64,000 bases of DNA from Owenia fusiformis. Its lineage: Eukaryota > Annelida > Polychaeta > Sabellida > Oweniidae. Positions within the stretch are counted from its first letter, which is position 1; every line of letters starts with the position of its first letter. This document shows positions 1-11,800 of this stretch, piece after piece. The translations under genes and the position numbers were made by a program. The notes beneath the pieces were generated by a model that saw only the letters and a program-made list of their open reading frames with translations, was not told where the DNA came from and searched no databases. The stretch lies in assembly GCA_903813345.2 (NCBI GenBank), contig CAIIXF020000009.1:38619759-38683758 (forward strand), written 5' to 3'.

Positions 1-2062
1 CACTTGTAATAACATTTTAATGAGAGTAGAACATTGAAATTGAATGAATTGGCTTCCCAAGATTCCTGACTTACCTGTCAGCTTTGTACCTTTCATAAGC
101 AAATTCAGAATGTGAAAATGTATGCTGTACTGTTTCATATTCAGACACAACTACACACTTATTATTTCTTACTTATTTTTATGCATGCTTTTTCATTTCA
201 AATTGTTATATTGTTGTTGTCTACTTTCTGTATGTATGTATATGGCCTTTACACCATTGTTAATTTTGGTGCCATTTTGTACTGATGACATCAAAATATA
301 AAATCCAAGATTGAATCAGATAGGATAATTAAGTAAAGCATAGTCTTTTATCAAACCCCTTTAGTTAGTTTTTAGTTCACATTTATGGAAAACTAAACAA
401 ATATAATCATTAATGGATACAATTACATCTCTAGCAATCGCACAGCACCAAGAATGGCTTACATTTTCTTGAGGCAGTACATTAGCCCAATGATGTTATT
501 GTATTTGTGTTTAATTTAGTGAGTATATTAATATGGCAAAGGCAATTAAAACAAGGCATTACATGCATAATGGCATCACCTCCCATTTACTACAGATGCT
601 GAATGCCAAACACCAATCACTGAAAACGAACCACCAAACACCATCCACAAAAGAATTGGAGACTATACAACAATATAATTTGTAGTGGTGACAAAAAATC
701 AGCACTCATCAAGATGTGTAACCTAGACCACCTCTCTCAGTGGAGCATCTACATAAGTGGAACATTTCATAGAAGCATGACCAGCTACAGGTAACTAAAA
801 GTTGAATAAACCTCTGTACATGTACCACCTCCAAAGTGGAACACTTGTAAACACAAATATCCCTGGGAAGGTATCCAATGGAAACTTGAACTGCAAATTG
901 CAAACTACACTTGGCTAGTCAGAACACCTCCCAAACACTTTTAGCCATTGGCACTGGTGCTGGATTAGACAGGTTTTACTGTACCTTGAATTCCATAAAT
1001 TGGATTAACATCACATTTCAAGTATGCAAATTCAATAATGTTTTTTGGCATTATTTCACCATAAATAAGTGGTGAAATATTGCCATTGGCATCATTTCTT
1101 AATGATCAGCGCTCAAGTTTGGGTTCCATTTTTTAACCAGATGGTGATATTCATGTTAATGCCTTGTTTGAGCTTTTGCAAAAATGACATTTCAATAGAC
1201 TTGAAGCCAGTGGCTTGGACAGTACAGTAGCAACAAATTAATGATGAATACAGTATATATTTTATTATTTTACATATATATTCAGAGTTTTATTAATGTT
1301 GATTCTGCAGTAATCAGATGTTAGTGATAGTCCTCTAATGACTAAGATGTTTTAATATTTGAACTTTTTGTATATCTGTATAAATGTGAACATTACAGAT
1401 CAGAATATATTAATTATGTTGTACTTGAAATTATCTCTTAGTTCTTCCAAAAGTCCAGATTTAATCTATATTAAATTTAAAAAATGAAAATTTGATGTAA
1501 GGATAAAAATTGAATTAAATGTAAATGGTTGAAGTAATGTCACTTAACTCATTCTGTTCAATGAGATTGAGTTAATAATGTGATTTACAGTCACACAGTG
1601 TTGAAAATCTATACATTTGCTGCCATAATGGTGGTAAATTAAAAATATAACATAAAACCCAAAACTTTTCTTCAAAAACTGAATAGAAAATGTCTCATTT
1701 TTAATCATGAAAAACAATAGTTGGATGATTTTTAAATCATAAGAATTAATTAAGCCACTGTCTTGAAATAAGGCTGTAAAAAGAATCTAGATGAAATTAT
1801 ATCTTTTAAGGCAAAACAACAACTATAAAATATGAAAAAATGTATGTATGGACATAGACACAGGTGAAAAACATTTGCTATATCCCTCATTTGTTGGGAT
1901 TTGGAGAGGGGAAATTGTTATGAAGTGTCTGAAATCAATAAATATTCAATTTGATATTTGGGGATAGGCTGGCAACATGACAAATTTTTCCCTAATTTTA
2001 GCTGTATCCGTCCATACAAGACAAATGTTTCCATATTTCCTATATCATTACATAGGATGACG
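1..2062. other. AT-rich intergenic DNA, no gene seen
   Basis: No open frame here looks like a conserved protein or a spliced exon. The DNA is AT-rich with short homopolymers. The one small structure is at 1544-1575, where two TTAA tetramers flank a 24-bp segment containing CTCATT and its complement AATGAG; this resembles the ends of the TTAA-flanked element at 4108-4820 and could be a tiny remnant or chance. Confidence 0.5.
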
Positions 2063-2545
2063 CCACCTACTTGACTGATGGTTATGGGATATACACCACC
2101 TACTTGACTGATGGTCATGGGATATACACCATCTACTTGACTGATGGTCATGGGATATACACCATCTACTTGACTGATGGTCATGGGATATACACCACCT
2201 ACTTGACTGATGGTCATGGGATATACACCATCTACTTGACTGATGGTCATGGGATATACACCATCTACTTGACTGATGGTCATGGGATATACACCACCTA
2301 CTTGACTGATGGTCATGGGATATACACCATCTACTTGACTGATGGTCATGGGATATACACCACCTACTTGACTGATGGTCATGGGATATACACCATCTAC
2401 TTGACTGATGGTCATGGGATATACACCACCTACTTGACTAATGGTCATGGGATATACACCACCTACTTGACTGATGGTCATGGGATATACACCACCTACT
2501 TGACTGATGGTCATGGGATATACACCACCTATGGTCATGGGATAC
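2063..2545. repeat. 33-bp minisatellite, about 14.5 copies
   Basis: A head-to-tail array with unit ACTTGACTGATGGTCATGGG followed by ATATACACCAYCT. Copies differ mainly at one C/T position. Because 33 is divisible by three and the unit lacks stops in some frames, both strands stay open (11-residue periodic peptides such as YLTDGHGIYTT on plus and GGVYPMTISQV on minus). I treat these peptides as by-products: no splice context, no non-repeat conserved domain. Confidence 0.95.
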
Positions 2546-2647
2546 AAATAAATACAAAATGCAGAATCTTTGTGTATATAAATAGATTTATTACAATTAA
2601 GTACAATATTATATGAGTAGAATAAACAGAAAATGTCAGAGAGATTA

Positions 2648-2740
2648 CAGGAAAACCTGAATGTGGTGAACACCATGGGACAAAATTGGGTCCCTTTAAT
2701 TTGGTATATCGACACCAGTCCCCAAATTCAGGTTTTTCTG
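2648..2740. repeat. Short inverted repeat (hairpin, ~19-bp arms)
   Basis: CAGGAAAACCTGAATGTGG at 2648-2666 is repeated in inverted form at about 2721-2740 with two or three mismatches and a ~55-base loop. The size suits a tiny fold-back element. No clear target duplication. Confidence 0.6.
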
Positions 2741-4107
2741 TTCTGAACTCTGATATCTCATGTACTTATATTATTAATTATTTTAATAAATAGATTCACA
2801 GTATCTTTGGAGTAATTAACACACAATCCAAGAAAACAAGGTTGATCCCAAATTAGGTAACTTGGGGCATTTTTGGGAATGTGTGTTATTACATTTTTGT
2901 ACCTTGAGTCTACAGCTAAAACACTGTCTATTTTTAGCAAATAAGACTAAAACAAACAATTATACAATGACAGTCTAAAATGCTTCATTTATTGTGGAAA
3001 TATTAATGCAGTTGCGTTAATGGCAAGAGCTGCCAAGACTTTACTTTGATAATGATAATGACACTGTATCTTTAAAACGCACAATAATATATTTAGCTTA
3101 TCTGAGCAAAATAACATTTATTTTTTGGGGGGTGGGTGTATGCATGGTACTGAGGTGAAGCCATTTTTAAATGATATCTGTCCAAATGGTAATTTGAAAA
3201 CACTCTTATTGAAAAAAAATTATTCTACCATTCCAATTTTCACAAAAATCAAGTTAATATTTCATTCCATTCATAGCAACTACAGTAACAGAATATTCAA
3301 TATAAGTGATTTTTGATTAACACAGATAATGCCTCTTTAACAGTTTGAGGCCAGTATAACTTTATTATTGTTCATTTAACAGAATACATATACCTGATTA
3401 ATTAAAAGGCTATTTAAATGAATGATTCAACTTTGCGGGTTTATCATTGATTCAATGTGTGCATGAGACTCTTCAGCCCACAAGAAGCCGAACCAACAAT
3501 CACATCTTTCAATATTTGTTTTATTATGCCCATGCTCTTGACCATTGGAAACCAAGCCACATGATCTCAGATTTTCCATGGAATCTGAGTGGTGTAAGTC
3601 ACATCATGTCACAATATCAGAATATGGCCTAGTTTTGAACGATGAATATATCACATGGAATACTGTGTTATTATTGTTAGTCACATGGTGTGTGATTGAC
3701 CCATGAGAGAATGAGTACCACATCATTGAATTAATAATTTTCAATATTTGATACAGTACATTTCAGATAAACATATATTTCAATCTTTTGAGAATGAGGA
3801 AAATAACTTAGTGTTGATATGTTTCTATCCTAAGAGGTTATCCAAGTAGATCTACCTCCTGATATGAATAGGGTATGTGCATTGTTTTATCAATTACTAT
3901 TTAAGTGATAAGTGGTCAAGAATATATCCATCTTAAAATTCCTGAATTTACTAATCTAAGGTGATACAATATAAAGGCACATTACATGACTTTTTATAAA
4001 TAGAGACAATAATATTATATTAACATTGTGCAACTGTAAGATAATATTGCTAACATTTATCTTAATGTAACTGTATTTACACATTTTTAAACCCCACTTT
4101 AACAGCT
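2741..4107. other. AT-rich intergenic DNA, no gene seen
   Basis: Only short unsupported open frames (for example 3125-3316 and 3447-3632) with no recognisable domain, no splice pattern and low-complexity AT-rich composition. I see nothing else here. Confidence 0.5.
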
Positions 4108-4820
4108 TTAACTCATTGGCGCGTTATTTAATTATTTTTAAAAGCTACTGAGCGTTAATTAATTTATTAAGGATTGGGATTTTCATGCCTACCAATTTGA
4201 AAGTGACATAAAATCTAAACCAACAGAGATAACACCACCAAATTTTTACTCATGATTAGAAACATATGTATAAATCATATGTCAATGTATGAACTCATCA
4301 CAATGAGAGGCACTGATGATAAAAAATCCTAAACATGTATATTACAAAAAAAACATAAGAACCCTACTAAATATTACCTTGGTGTACCCCAGCAGATTCC
4401 CTGGCCTGTCCCCCAGCAACAGAGTTGTCAGGCCCATCATCGTTTTGAAATTTCATTTTCTGAGACTTCAAATATTAGGCTTCACTTCAAGAATCGCTGA
4501 ATATAGCAGCGATTTGATCATCATTACCCAGTCTAAATCGAGTGCTTTTTAAATACCACAATGTCTGATCACTTCCAGATTCGTATTTATTTCGAAATAA
4601 AGCAATAAGTGACCAAAATAATTTTTTTCAATCATTTCTCTTCGCCAAATTAATTTTAAATCACCTCCGGTCAATGTGAGTACCGAACATTGGCACTGCA
4701 ATACTAGGGCGACATCTTTCTAAGTCTGTTAAAACTTCCCTATAGCCTGGCGACCTGAAGTCGACATACGCCATGAAGCGTATTGGCGAAAAAAGTCGAC
4801 TGAGCGCGCGAATGAGTTAA
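4108..4820. mobile_element. TTAA-flanked MITE-like element (~705 bp)
   Basis: TTAA at 4108-4111 and TTAA at 4817-4820 flank a segment whose ends are inverted copies of each other: CTCATTGGCGCG on the left and, read from the right, CTCATTCGCGCG (11 of 12 match). A TTAA target duplication is characteristic of piggyBac and Kolobok DNA transposons. No transposase frame is present, so this is non-autonomous. The short open frame at 4316-4552 lies inside it and has no recognisable content. Confidence 0.7.
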
Positions 4821-5020
4821 CATTCTTTCATTAGTTGAATAGTAAACACAAAAGGGATCAAACTTTAAACTGTTAACCCTGTTGCAGTGCACTGAAGCTG
4901 AACTAACTCACTTTTCAATACTCTAACCTCATAGTCAATAAAAAAGAATTTTTTCTTAAAATTGGATCATGGACCATTTACCTTTAAAAAGACTTAGTGC
5001 CCAGTGTGTGGTTTAAGTTA

Positions 5021-5118
5021 GATAAATCATTCGTCTTGGGTCTTAGGAGAAAATAATGGTCTCGGGCTATTGTCCCTTGACAATTATTTTTCTTAATACC
5101 CAAGACTAATCATTTATC
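5021..5118. repeat. Inverted repeat hairpin (~98 bp)
   Basis: GATAAATCATTCGTCTTGGG at 5021-5040 pairs with CCCAAGACTAATCATTTATC at 5099-5118 with few mismatches, and pairing continues inward through an AGAAAATAAT/ATTATTTTTCT stretch. It looks like a small fold-back element; no transposase and no clear target duplication. Confidence 0.65.
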
Positions 5119-5163
5119 CAAAACATAATAGTTACATATCTTTATATCTAAAGTAACACATAT

Positions 5164-5470
5164 GAACCTCAACTGATTATACTTACACTATGAGGCAAAA
5201 TTTATCATACATGTACCTCAACGGATTACAATTACACTATGAGGCAAAATGTTCTATACATGTACATTGCCTTTGCCTTAACTGATTACATTTACACTAT
5301 GAGGCAAAATGTATTATACATGTACCTCAACTGATTACACTTACACTATGAGGCAAAATGTACTTTACATGTACCTCAACTTATTACACTTACACTGTGA
5401 GGCAAAATGTATTATACATGTACCTCAACTGATTACAATTACACTATGAGGCAAAATGTATTATACATGC
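5164..5470. repeat. ~49-bp minisatellite, about 6 copies
   Basis: Repeating unit built from CCTCAACTGATTACA, CTTACACTATGAGGC and AAAATGTATTATACATGTA. Copies carry point differences, and one spacer holds an extra CATTGCCTTTG stretch. No coding meaning evident. Confidence 0.9.
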
Positions 5471-5852
5471 ATTTGTGAATTACAAGAAACCACTTAATAT
5501 ATCAATGTTTAAGCTAATGGAAAATGAAATGAAATGATATGTCATTCGTGTGATTTCAATGTTTTGTGCATGACCCATGTAGAGGTAGTGATTAGCAGAA
5601 ACCATAAGATCTTGAGGAATGACACCAAACCCATTTTCAGAATGTTTTAGCCACTATAAATTTGAATATTGGAGAAAATGTCTTCATTTAATACTAACTT
5701 GTATTTTAAGCATTCCTGAAGATGTCTGGAAATGTCAAAATCATAAAACTTGAATATTATGTCATATGATTAATAAGTTGAATATCACTTCCCCAAGTTC
5801 TAATGTTCTGCCTTTTATCAATAAAATGAATAACACCAGGGATGTAACCAAG

Positions 5853-6968
5853 GAGGCAAATGATCCAAATGAGGCAAATGATGCAACTGAGGCAAATGAT
5901 GCAACTGAGGCAAATGATGCAACTGAGGCAAATGATGCAACTGAGACAAATGATGCAACTGAGGCAAATAATGCAACTGAGGCAAATGATGCAACTGGGG
6001 CAAATGAGACAACTGAGGCAAATGAGACAACTGAGGCAAATGATGCAACTAAGGCAAATGAGACAATTAAGGCAACTGAGGCAAATGATGCAACTGAGGC
6101 AAATGATGCAACTGAGGCAAATGATGCAACTGAGGCAAATAATGCAACTGAGGCAAATGATGCAACTGAGGCAAATGAGACAACTGAGGTAAATGATGCA
6201 ACTAAGGCAAATGAGACAACTAAGGCAACTGAGGCAAATGATGCAACTGAGGCAAATGAGACAACTAAGGCAAATGAGACAACTAAGGCAACTGAGGCAA
6301 ATGATGCAACTGAGGCAAATGATGCAACTGAGGCAAATAATGCAACTGAGGCAAATGACACAACTGAGGCAAATAATGCAACTGAGGCAAATGACGCAAC
6401 TGAGGCAAATGAAACAACTGAGACAAATGATGCAACTGAGGCAAATGAGACAACTGAGGCAAATGAGACAACTGAGGCAAATGATGCAACTGAGACAACT
6501 AAGGCAAATGAGACAACTAAGGCAACTGAGGCAAATGATGCAACTGAGGCAAATGATGCAACTGAGGCAAATAATGCAACTGAGGCAAATGACACAACTG
6601 AGGCAAATAATGCAACTGAGGCAAATGATGCAAATGAGACAACTAAGGCAAATGATGCAACTGAGGCAAACAATGCAACTGAAGCAAATGATGCAACTGA
6701 GGCAAATGATGCAACTGAGACGAGTGATGCAAATGAGACAACTGAGGCAAATGATACAACTGAGACAAATGATGCAACTGAAGCAACTGAGGCAAATGAT
6801 ACAACTGAGGCAAATGATGCAACTGGGGCAAATGAGACAACTGAGGCAAATGAGACAACTGAGGCAAATGATGCAACTGAGACAAATGATGCAACTGAGG
6901 CAAATGATGCAACTGAGGCAAATGAGACAACTGAGGCAAATGGTACAACTGAAGCAAATGATGCAACT
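5853..6968. repeat. 18-bp minisatellite built from 9-bp subunits, open in several frames
   Basis: About 1.1 kb of GCAACTGAG/GCAAATGAT nonamers, usually alternating to form an 18-bp unit. All length changes I see are multiples of 9, so reading frame is never lost: one plus frame is open for 406 codons (5766-6986; hexapeptide EANDAT) and one minus frame for 404 codons (5762-6976; ASFASV-type). The unit simply has no stop triplet in these frames, so openness alone is weak evidence of coding. No signal peptide, no non-repeat domain, and no strong promoter or splice cue is visible. The start at 5766 precedes about 28 non-repeat residues (MINKLNITSPSS...). I call it a repeat; a low-complexity protein is possible but unsupported. 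Confidence 0.9.
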
Positions 6969-7013
6969 GCATCCACAACATTTTAAAGAAAAATATTCAC
7001 TAAAATAGTTTTT

Positions 7014-7071
7014 GGCTCACACAGTGAGCCTATGGGATCGACCAGGCGTCCGTCCGTCCGTTGGTCCGTCC
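7014..7071. repeat. Hairpin plus GTCC tetranucleotide run
   Basis: A perfect 7-bp stem GGCTCAC-ACA-GTGAGCC (7014-7030) is followed within 20 bases by a GTCC-type run (7047-7071). The arrangement looks like the end of a dispersed element; related tetranucleotide runs occur at 62020-62050 and 63253-63402 in this window. Confidence 0.65.
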
Positions 7072-8532
7072 TTTAAAGAAACTAGAACTTTTTATTCATT
7101 CATCGTGATCTAATTCTTTTATTTTAGGTTTTATTCTATTTAGCTTTAATTTAATGCCCTGGCTATGGCACTACACTGTCAAAAGGGCACTCTCCACCAA
7201 TGCTCCATCTTTACATATTGGAGTCTTAATCCATCCATTTACATTGAGGAAGCGAAGATGACTAGTTTAGTGGCCCCTACATTGCAATTTTAAGTGGAAT
7301 GTTTAAAACAATAACCAGTACATGAGACATCTTTTTACTCTTTGTTTCAGTACATGAGACATCTATATCAGGTTTGATATGTTGTTTCAGTACATGAACC
7401 ATCTGTAACAACTCATGTTTTAGCTGACACTGGTGAAATGTCCAGATATGAGACAGTTCTACTTAACAATTTATTTTCTTTCACACGCATGTGCCAAATA
7501 TACATTACTACATTCACTTGATGCAACCCTGTTACTTATTAGATGAGGGCTTGTTTTTCATTTTCCCCTGGAAAATCTTCCCATCCTGGTGTTGAAAAAA
7601 TGACACCTTCAGTCAACATTTTGGGTCCTATTTAAGAAAATTTGGATGCTTATTTATTTATATGCTTATGTTTATGTTTGCAAATACTGAGGCCCATTTT
7701 CCCAAACATGTACAATTTTTCAAAAAAGTGAGACCCTACAATATATGCTTATGTTTATGTTTGCAGTTAAAAAATAAGAGATTTATCTGTTATTTTTTTC
7801 GGAACCTTGAGCTACATTTTAAACATCTACTTATAGATATTTATAGACGACGTGTAATTTGTTGCCTTTGATTAAATTCATGGATGTCCACTTTGGCGAT
7901 CTTCGCCAAGAAAATGAGAAATGACATGGCTTTACCACAAATAACATAATAACATATACTTCATACATAAATGTGATCTGGTTGTTGGAGTAACATAATA
8001 AGTAGCTTGTTGTGATATTGGATAAGTCACATGTCATCATTTATCATACATGTATAATGTGTAAAACAAAATATATTTTAACTTACTAAAGTTAACATTT
8101 CAGTCAGAACCTGCTCAACAACATCAATATAGTAAAATTACCAAATGGGAAAACACATGTTTTGAGATGGCCCATTAACATACCCTTTATATACACATGT
8201 ATATTTTTGATAATAAAGAAATTAAAATCTCTATGGTTGACTAAAATATAATATTGCTTTTATGTGTTATAGACTGGCTACATCAGTGCCATCTGGGCCA
8301 TTTCACTGGTCCTAAACTCAGGTGACTAGATGTATCAAGAGTATTGCTCCTGTCCGCAACATGAATAGAGCACAGAATAAATGGGACCAACTACAATGAA
8401 TTGACTTTGACAATTTACTTTTCTGATTCCAACTCTTGCCTTTTTTCAAATTGCTGAGGGACTGTCAACAGTCATGTTTTTATTTGGCTCTGAATCCTGC
8501 ATTGTTTTGCTTGGAAAGAAGGTGAAAAGCGT
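7072..8532. other. Intergenic DNA beyond the PITPNC1 3' end
   Basis: No supported gene. Minor features: three nearby copies of CAGTACATGARMCATCT (7316-7405) and a short direct repeat TATGCTTATGTTTATGTTTG (7661-7680 and 7745-7764). The open frames at 7662-7871 and 7831-8040 overlap on opposite strands and have no recognisable domain. Confidence 0.5.
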
Positions 8533-8538
8533 TTTATT
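8533..8538 (-). promoter_or_regulatory. PITPNC1: Candidate poly(A) signal of the PITPNC1 orthologue
   Basis: AATAAA on the minus strand (TTTATT on plus), about 175 bases after the stop codon at 8711-8713. A second AATAAA lies at 8479-8484. Either could end the 3' UTR; the choice is an inference from motif and distance only. Confidence 0.4.
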
Positions 8539-8710
8539 GGTGATCTAAATTAAAGGGATGCACGCAGGAATCAGAACCAGAAAATTAAATTACCATAGCC
8601 TAAATTTTTATGTGTAATGATACATACAGTAGAGTTAAAATATAAATAATTTAATTTCTAAAATTCTTAATATACATATATTTATAAATAAAATGGATAT
8701 AAATATAATC

Positions 8711-8898
8711 TCATTTTGAACCCTTTGATCCTATTGACCCTTTTGATCCTTTGCGTTTATTAGAAGAGTCAAGTGGGCCGGAACTATTTTCTGGAGAACT
8801 ACTTGCTGATGAGGATGAATTATTTGCATTGCGTACTTTTTGATTAGTCTTTTCATGCATCTCTGATTCATATTCTCTGATGTCTTCTATCGTCATAC
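8711..8898 (-). CDS. PITPNC1: PITPNC1 last coding exon (188 bp) with Ser/Lys-rich tail
   Basis: The acceptor TGTTCCAG precedes GTATGACGATAG. The first two bases finish the Gly codon begun in the previous exon. It reads G-MTIEDIREYESEMHEKTN, then a low-complexity tail of Ser/Asn runs followed by NKRKGSKGSIGSKGSK and TGA. REYE..MHE.TN resembles the short vertebrate PITPNC1 C-terminal isoform. An ATG-initiated reading upstream (to 8914) would include intron sequence and is not the true start. The tail is basic and Ser-rich, so phosphorylation is plausible but not shown. Confidence 0.93.
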
Positions 8899-11800
8899 CT
8901 GGAACATCAATCAATCAATTAATTATTAACTCATTGCTGGCCAAAGCTATTTTGGAGGTTTTCTGCTGGTGACTGGACATTTTGAAGAAAAATGGAGCAA
9001 AATGGCATGTTTTCATATTAGCATGAATTGCTATGGATAAAGTCTTGCGTAAGGATACAAGCGGTTACCATTAGTGATTTGGTTTTCTGTATCAAAAGTC
9101 ATTTTCTCCTTCCCTACCCCATTGGAGCGCCATCTGGCGATTAAGAAGTGAATCAGGGCTCAATATTTATAAGGTAGGTCCTAATTTATCTGAAAACATA
9201 TCAAAGTTCAGTGGGAAATCTCATTTTATGCTGGCGGCGGAGTGATTTTGACCTTGGTGATTTTATCAGAATTTCCTGAGAAATCTGACGATAGAGGGGG
9301 TTAGTGTCTTCAAATTTATTTATCTCAAAAATTCGGTGGACAACCCATGGTAAGATTGTTATAGCAGGCTAGATGAGTCTCTCCCGAACACTGTGGTATG
9401 TTGCACTAGGCTTGGATACTAAGCGTTAATAAGACACAGGGTAAAATGTTATAATGGTCACCTATGGGAAACTCTTCTAAAGTCTCCAACCTATGTTTCA
9501 TGCCATTATGAAGCAAATGACAATATATTTTAATATTGCACCTAACTGTCTAACCATGTTCCCTTTGGTCCTATGCATTTAGAGGATTGTAATATAGTGG
9601 ATGGTGTCTGGTCCTATGCATTTAGAGGATTGTAATATAGTGGATGGTGTTTGGTCCTATGCATTTAGAGGATTGTAATTGAGTGGATGGTGTTTGGTCC
9701 TATGCATTTAGAGGATTGTAATATAGTGGATGGTGTTTGGTCCTATGCATTTAGAGGATTGTAATATAGTGGATGGTGTTTGGTCATATGCATTTAGAGG
9801 ATTGTAATATAGTGGATGGTGTTTGGTCCTACACATTTAGAGGATTGTAATAGTGTGGATGGTGTCTGGTCCTATGCATTTAGAGGATTGTAATAGAGTG
9901 GATGGTGTCTGGTCCTATGCATTAAGAGGATTGTAATAGAGTGGATGGTGTTTGGTCCTATGAATTTAGAGGATTGTAATAGAGTGGATGGTGTTTGTTC
10001 CTACACATTAAGAGGATTGTAATATAGTGGATGGTGTTTGGTCCTATGCATTTAGAGGATTGATATATAGTGGATGGTGTTTGTTCCTATGCATTTAGAG
10101 GATTGTAATAGAGTGGATGGTGCTTGGTCCTATGTATTTAGAGGATTGTAATAGAGTGGATGGTGTTAGGTCCTACACATTTAGAGGATTGTAATAGAGT
10201 GGATGGTGTTAGGTCCTACACATTTAGAGGATTGTAATATAGTGGATGGTGTTTGGTCCTATGCATTTAGAGGATTGTAATATAGTGGATGGTGTTTGTT
10301 CCTATGCATTTAGAGGATTGTAATAGAGTGGATGGTGTTTGGTCCTACACATTTAGAGGATTGTAATAGAGTGGATGGTGTCTGGTCCTATGTATTTAGA
10401 GGATTGTAATAGAGCGGATGGTGTCTGGTCCTATGCATTTAGAGGATTGTAATATAGTGGATGGTGTTTGGTCCAACACATTTAGAGGATTGTAATAGAG
10501 TGGATGGTGTTTGGTCCAACACATTTAGAGGATTGTAATAGAGTGGATGGTGTTTGTTCCTATGCATTTAGAGGATTGTAATAGATTGTATGGTGTCTGG
10601 TCCTACACATTTAGAGGATTGTAATAGAGTGGATGGTATTTGGTCCTATGTATTTAGAGGATTGTAATAGAGCGGATGGTGTTTGGTCCTATACATTTAG
10701 AGGATTGTAATATAGTGGATGGTGTTTGGTCCTATGCATTTAGAGGATTGTAATAGAGCGGATGGTGTTTGGTCCTATGCATTTAGAGGATTGTAATAGA
10801 GCGGATGGTGTTTGGTCCTATGCATTTAGAGGATTGTAATAGAGTGGATGGTGTTTGGTCCTATGCATTTAGAGGATTGTACTATAGTGAATGGTGTTTG
10901 GTCCTATGCATTTAGAGGAGTGTAATAGAGTGGATGGTGTCTGGTCCTATGCATTTAGAGGAGTGTAATAGAACAGATGGTGTTTGGTCCCATACATTTA
11001 GAGGATTGTAATAGAGTGGATGGTGTTTGTTCATATGCGTTTAGAGGAGAGTAATAGAGTGGATGGTGTCTGGTCCTATGCATTTAGAGTATTGTAATAG
11101 AGCAGATGGTGTTTGGTCCTATACATTTAGAAGATTGTAAAAGAGTGGATGGTGTTTGTTCCTATGCATTTAGAGGATTGTAATAGATTGTATGGTGTTT
11201 GGTCCTACACATTTAGAGGATTATAATAGAGTGGATGGTGTTTGGCCCTATGCATTTAGAGGAGTGTAATTTAGTGGATGGTGTCTGGTCCTATGCATTT
11301 AGAACATTGTAATAGAGCGCATGGTGTTTGGTCCTACACATTTAGAGGATTGTAATAGAGCAGATGGTGTTTGGTCCTATGCATTTAGAGGATTGTAATA
11401 TAGTGGATGGTGTTTGGTCCTATGCATTTAGAGGAGTGTAATAGAGTGGATGGTGTTTGGTCCTATGCATTTAGAGGATTGTAATAGAGTGGATGGTGCT
11501 TGGTCCTATGTATTTAGAGGATTGTAATAGAGTGGATGGTGTTAGGTCCTACACATTTAGAGGATTGTAATAGAGTGGATGGTGTCTGGTCCTATGCATT
11601 TAGAGGAGTGTAATAGAACAGATGGTGTTTGGTCCCATACATTTAGAGGATTGTAATAGAGTGGATGGTGTTTGTTCATATGCGTTTAGAGGAGAGTAAT
11701 AGAGTGGATGGTGTCTGGTCCTATGCATTTAGAGGATTGTAATAAAGCAGATGGTGTTTGGTCCTATACATTTAGAAGATTGTAAAAGAGTGGATGGTGT

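Noticed and set aside
1918-2715. 265-codon minus frame with GGVYPMTISQV repeats
   Set aside because: By-product of the 33-bp array extended by chance into flanking DNA.
5766-6986. 406-codon open frame as a gene
   Set aside because: The opposite strand is open for a similar length and other frames are partly open, as expected from a unit without stops; no domain, signal or splice evidence.
8711-8914. Stand-alone 67-residue protein starting MIDVPG
   Set aside because: The first residues are intron; the acceptor at 8899 and homology show this is the last exon of PITPNC1.
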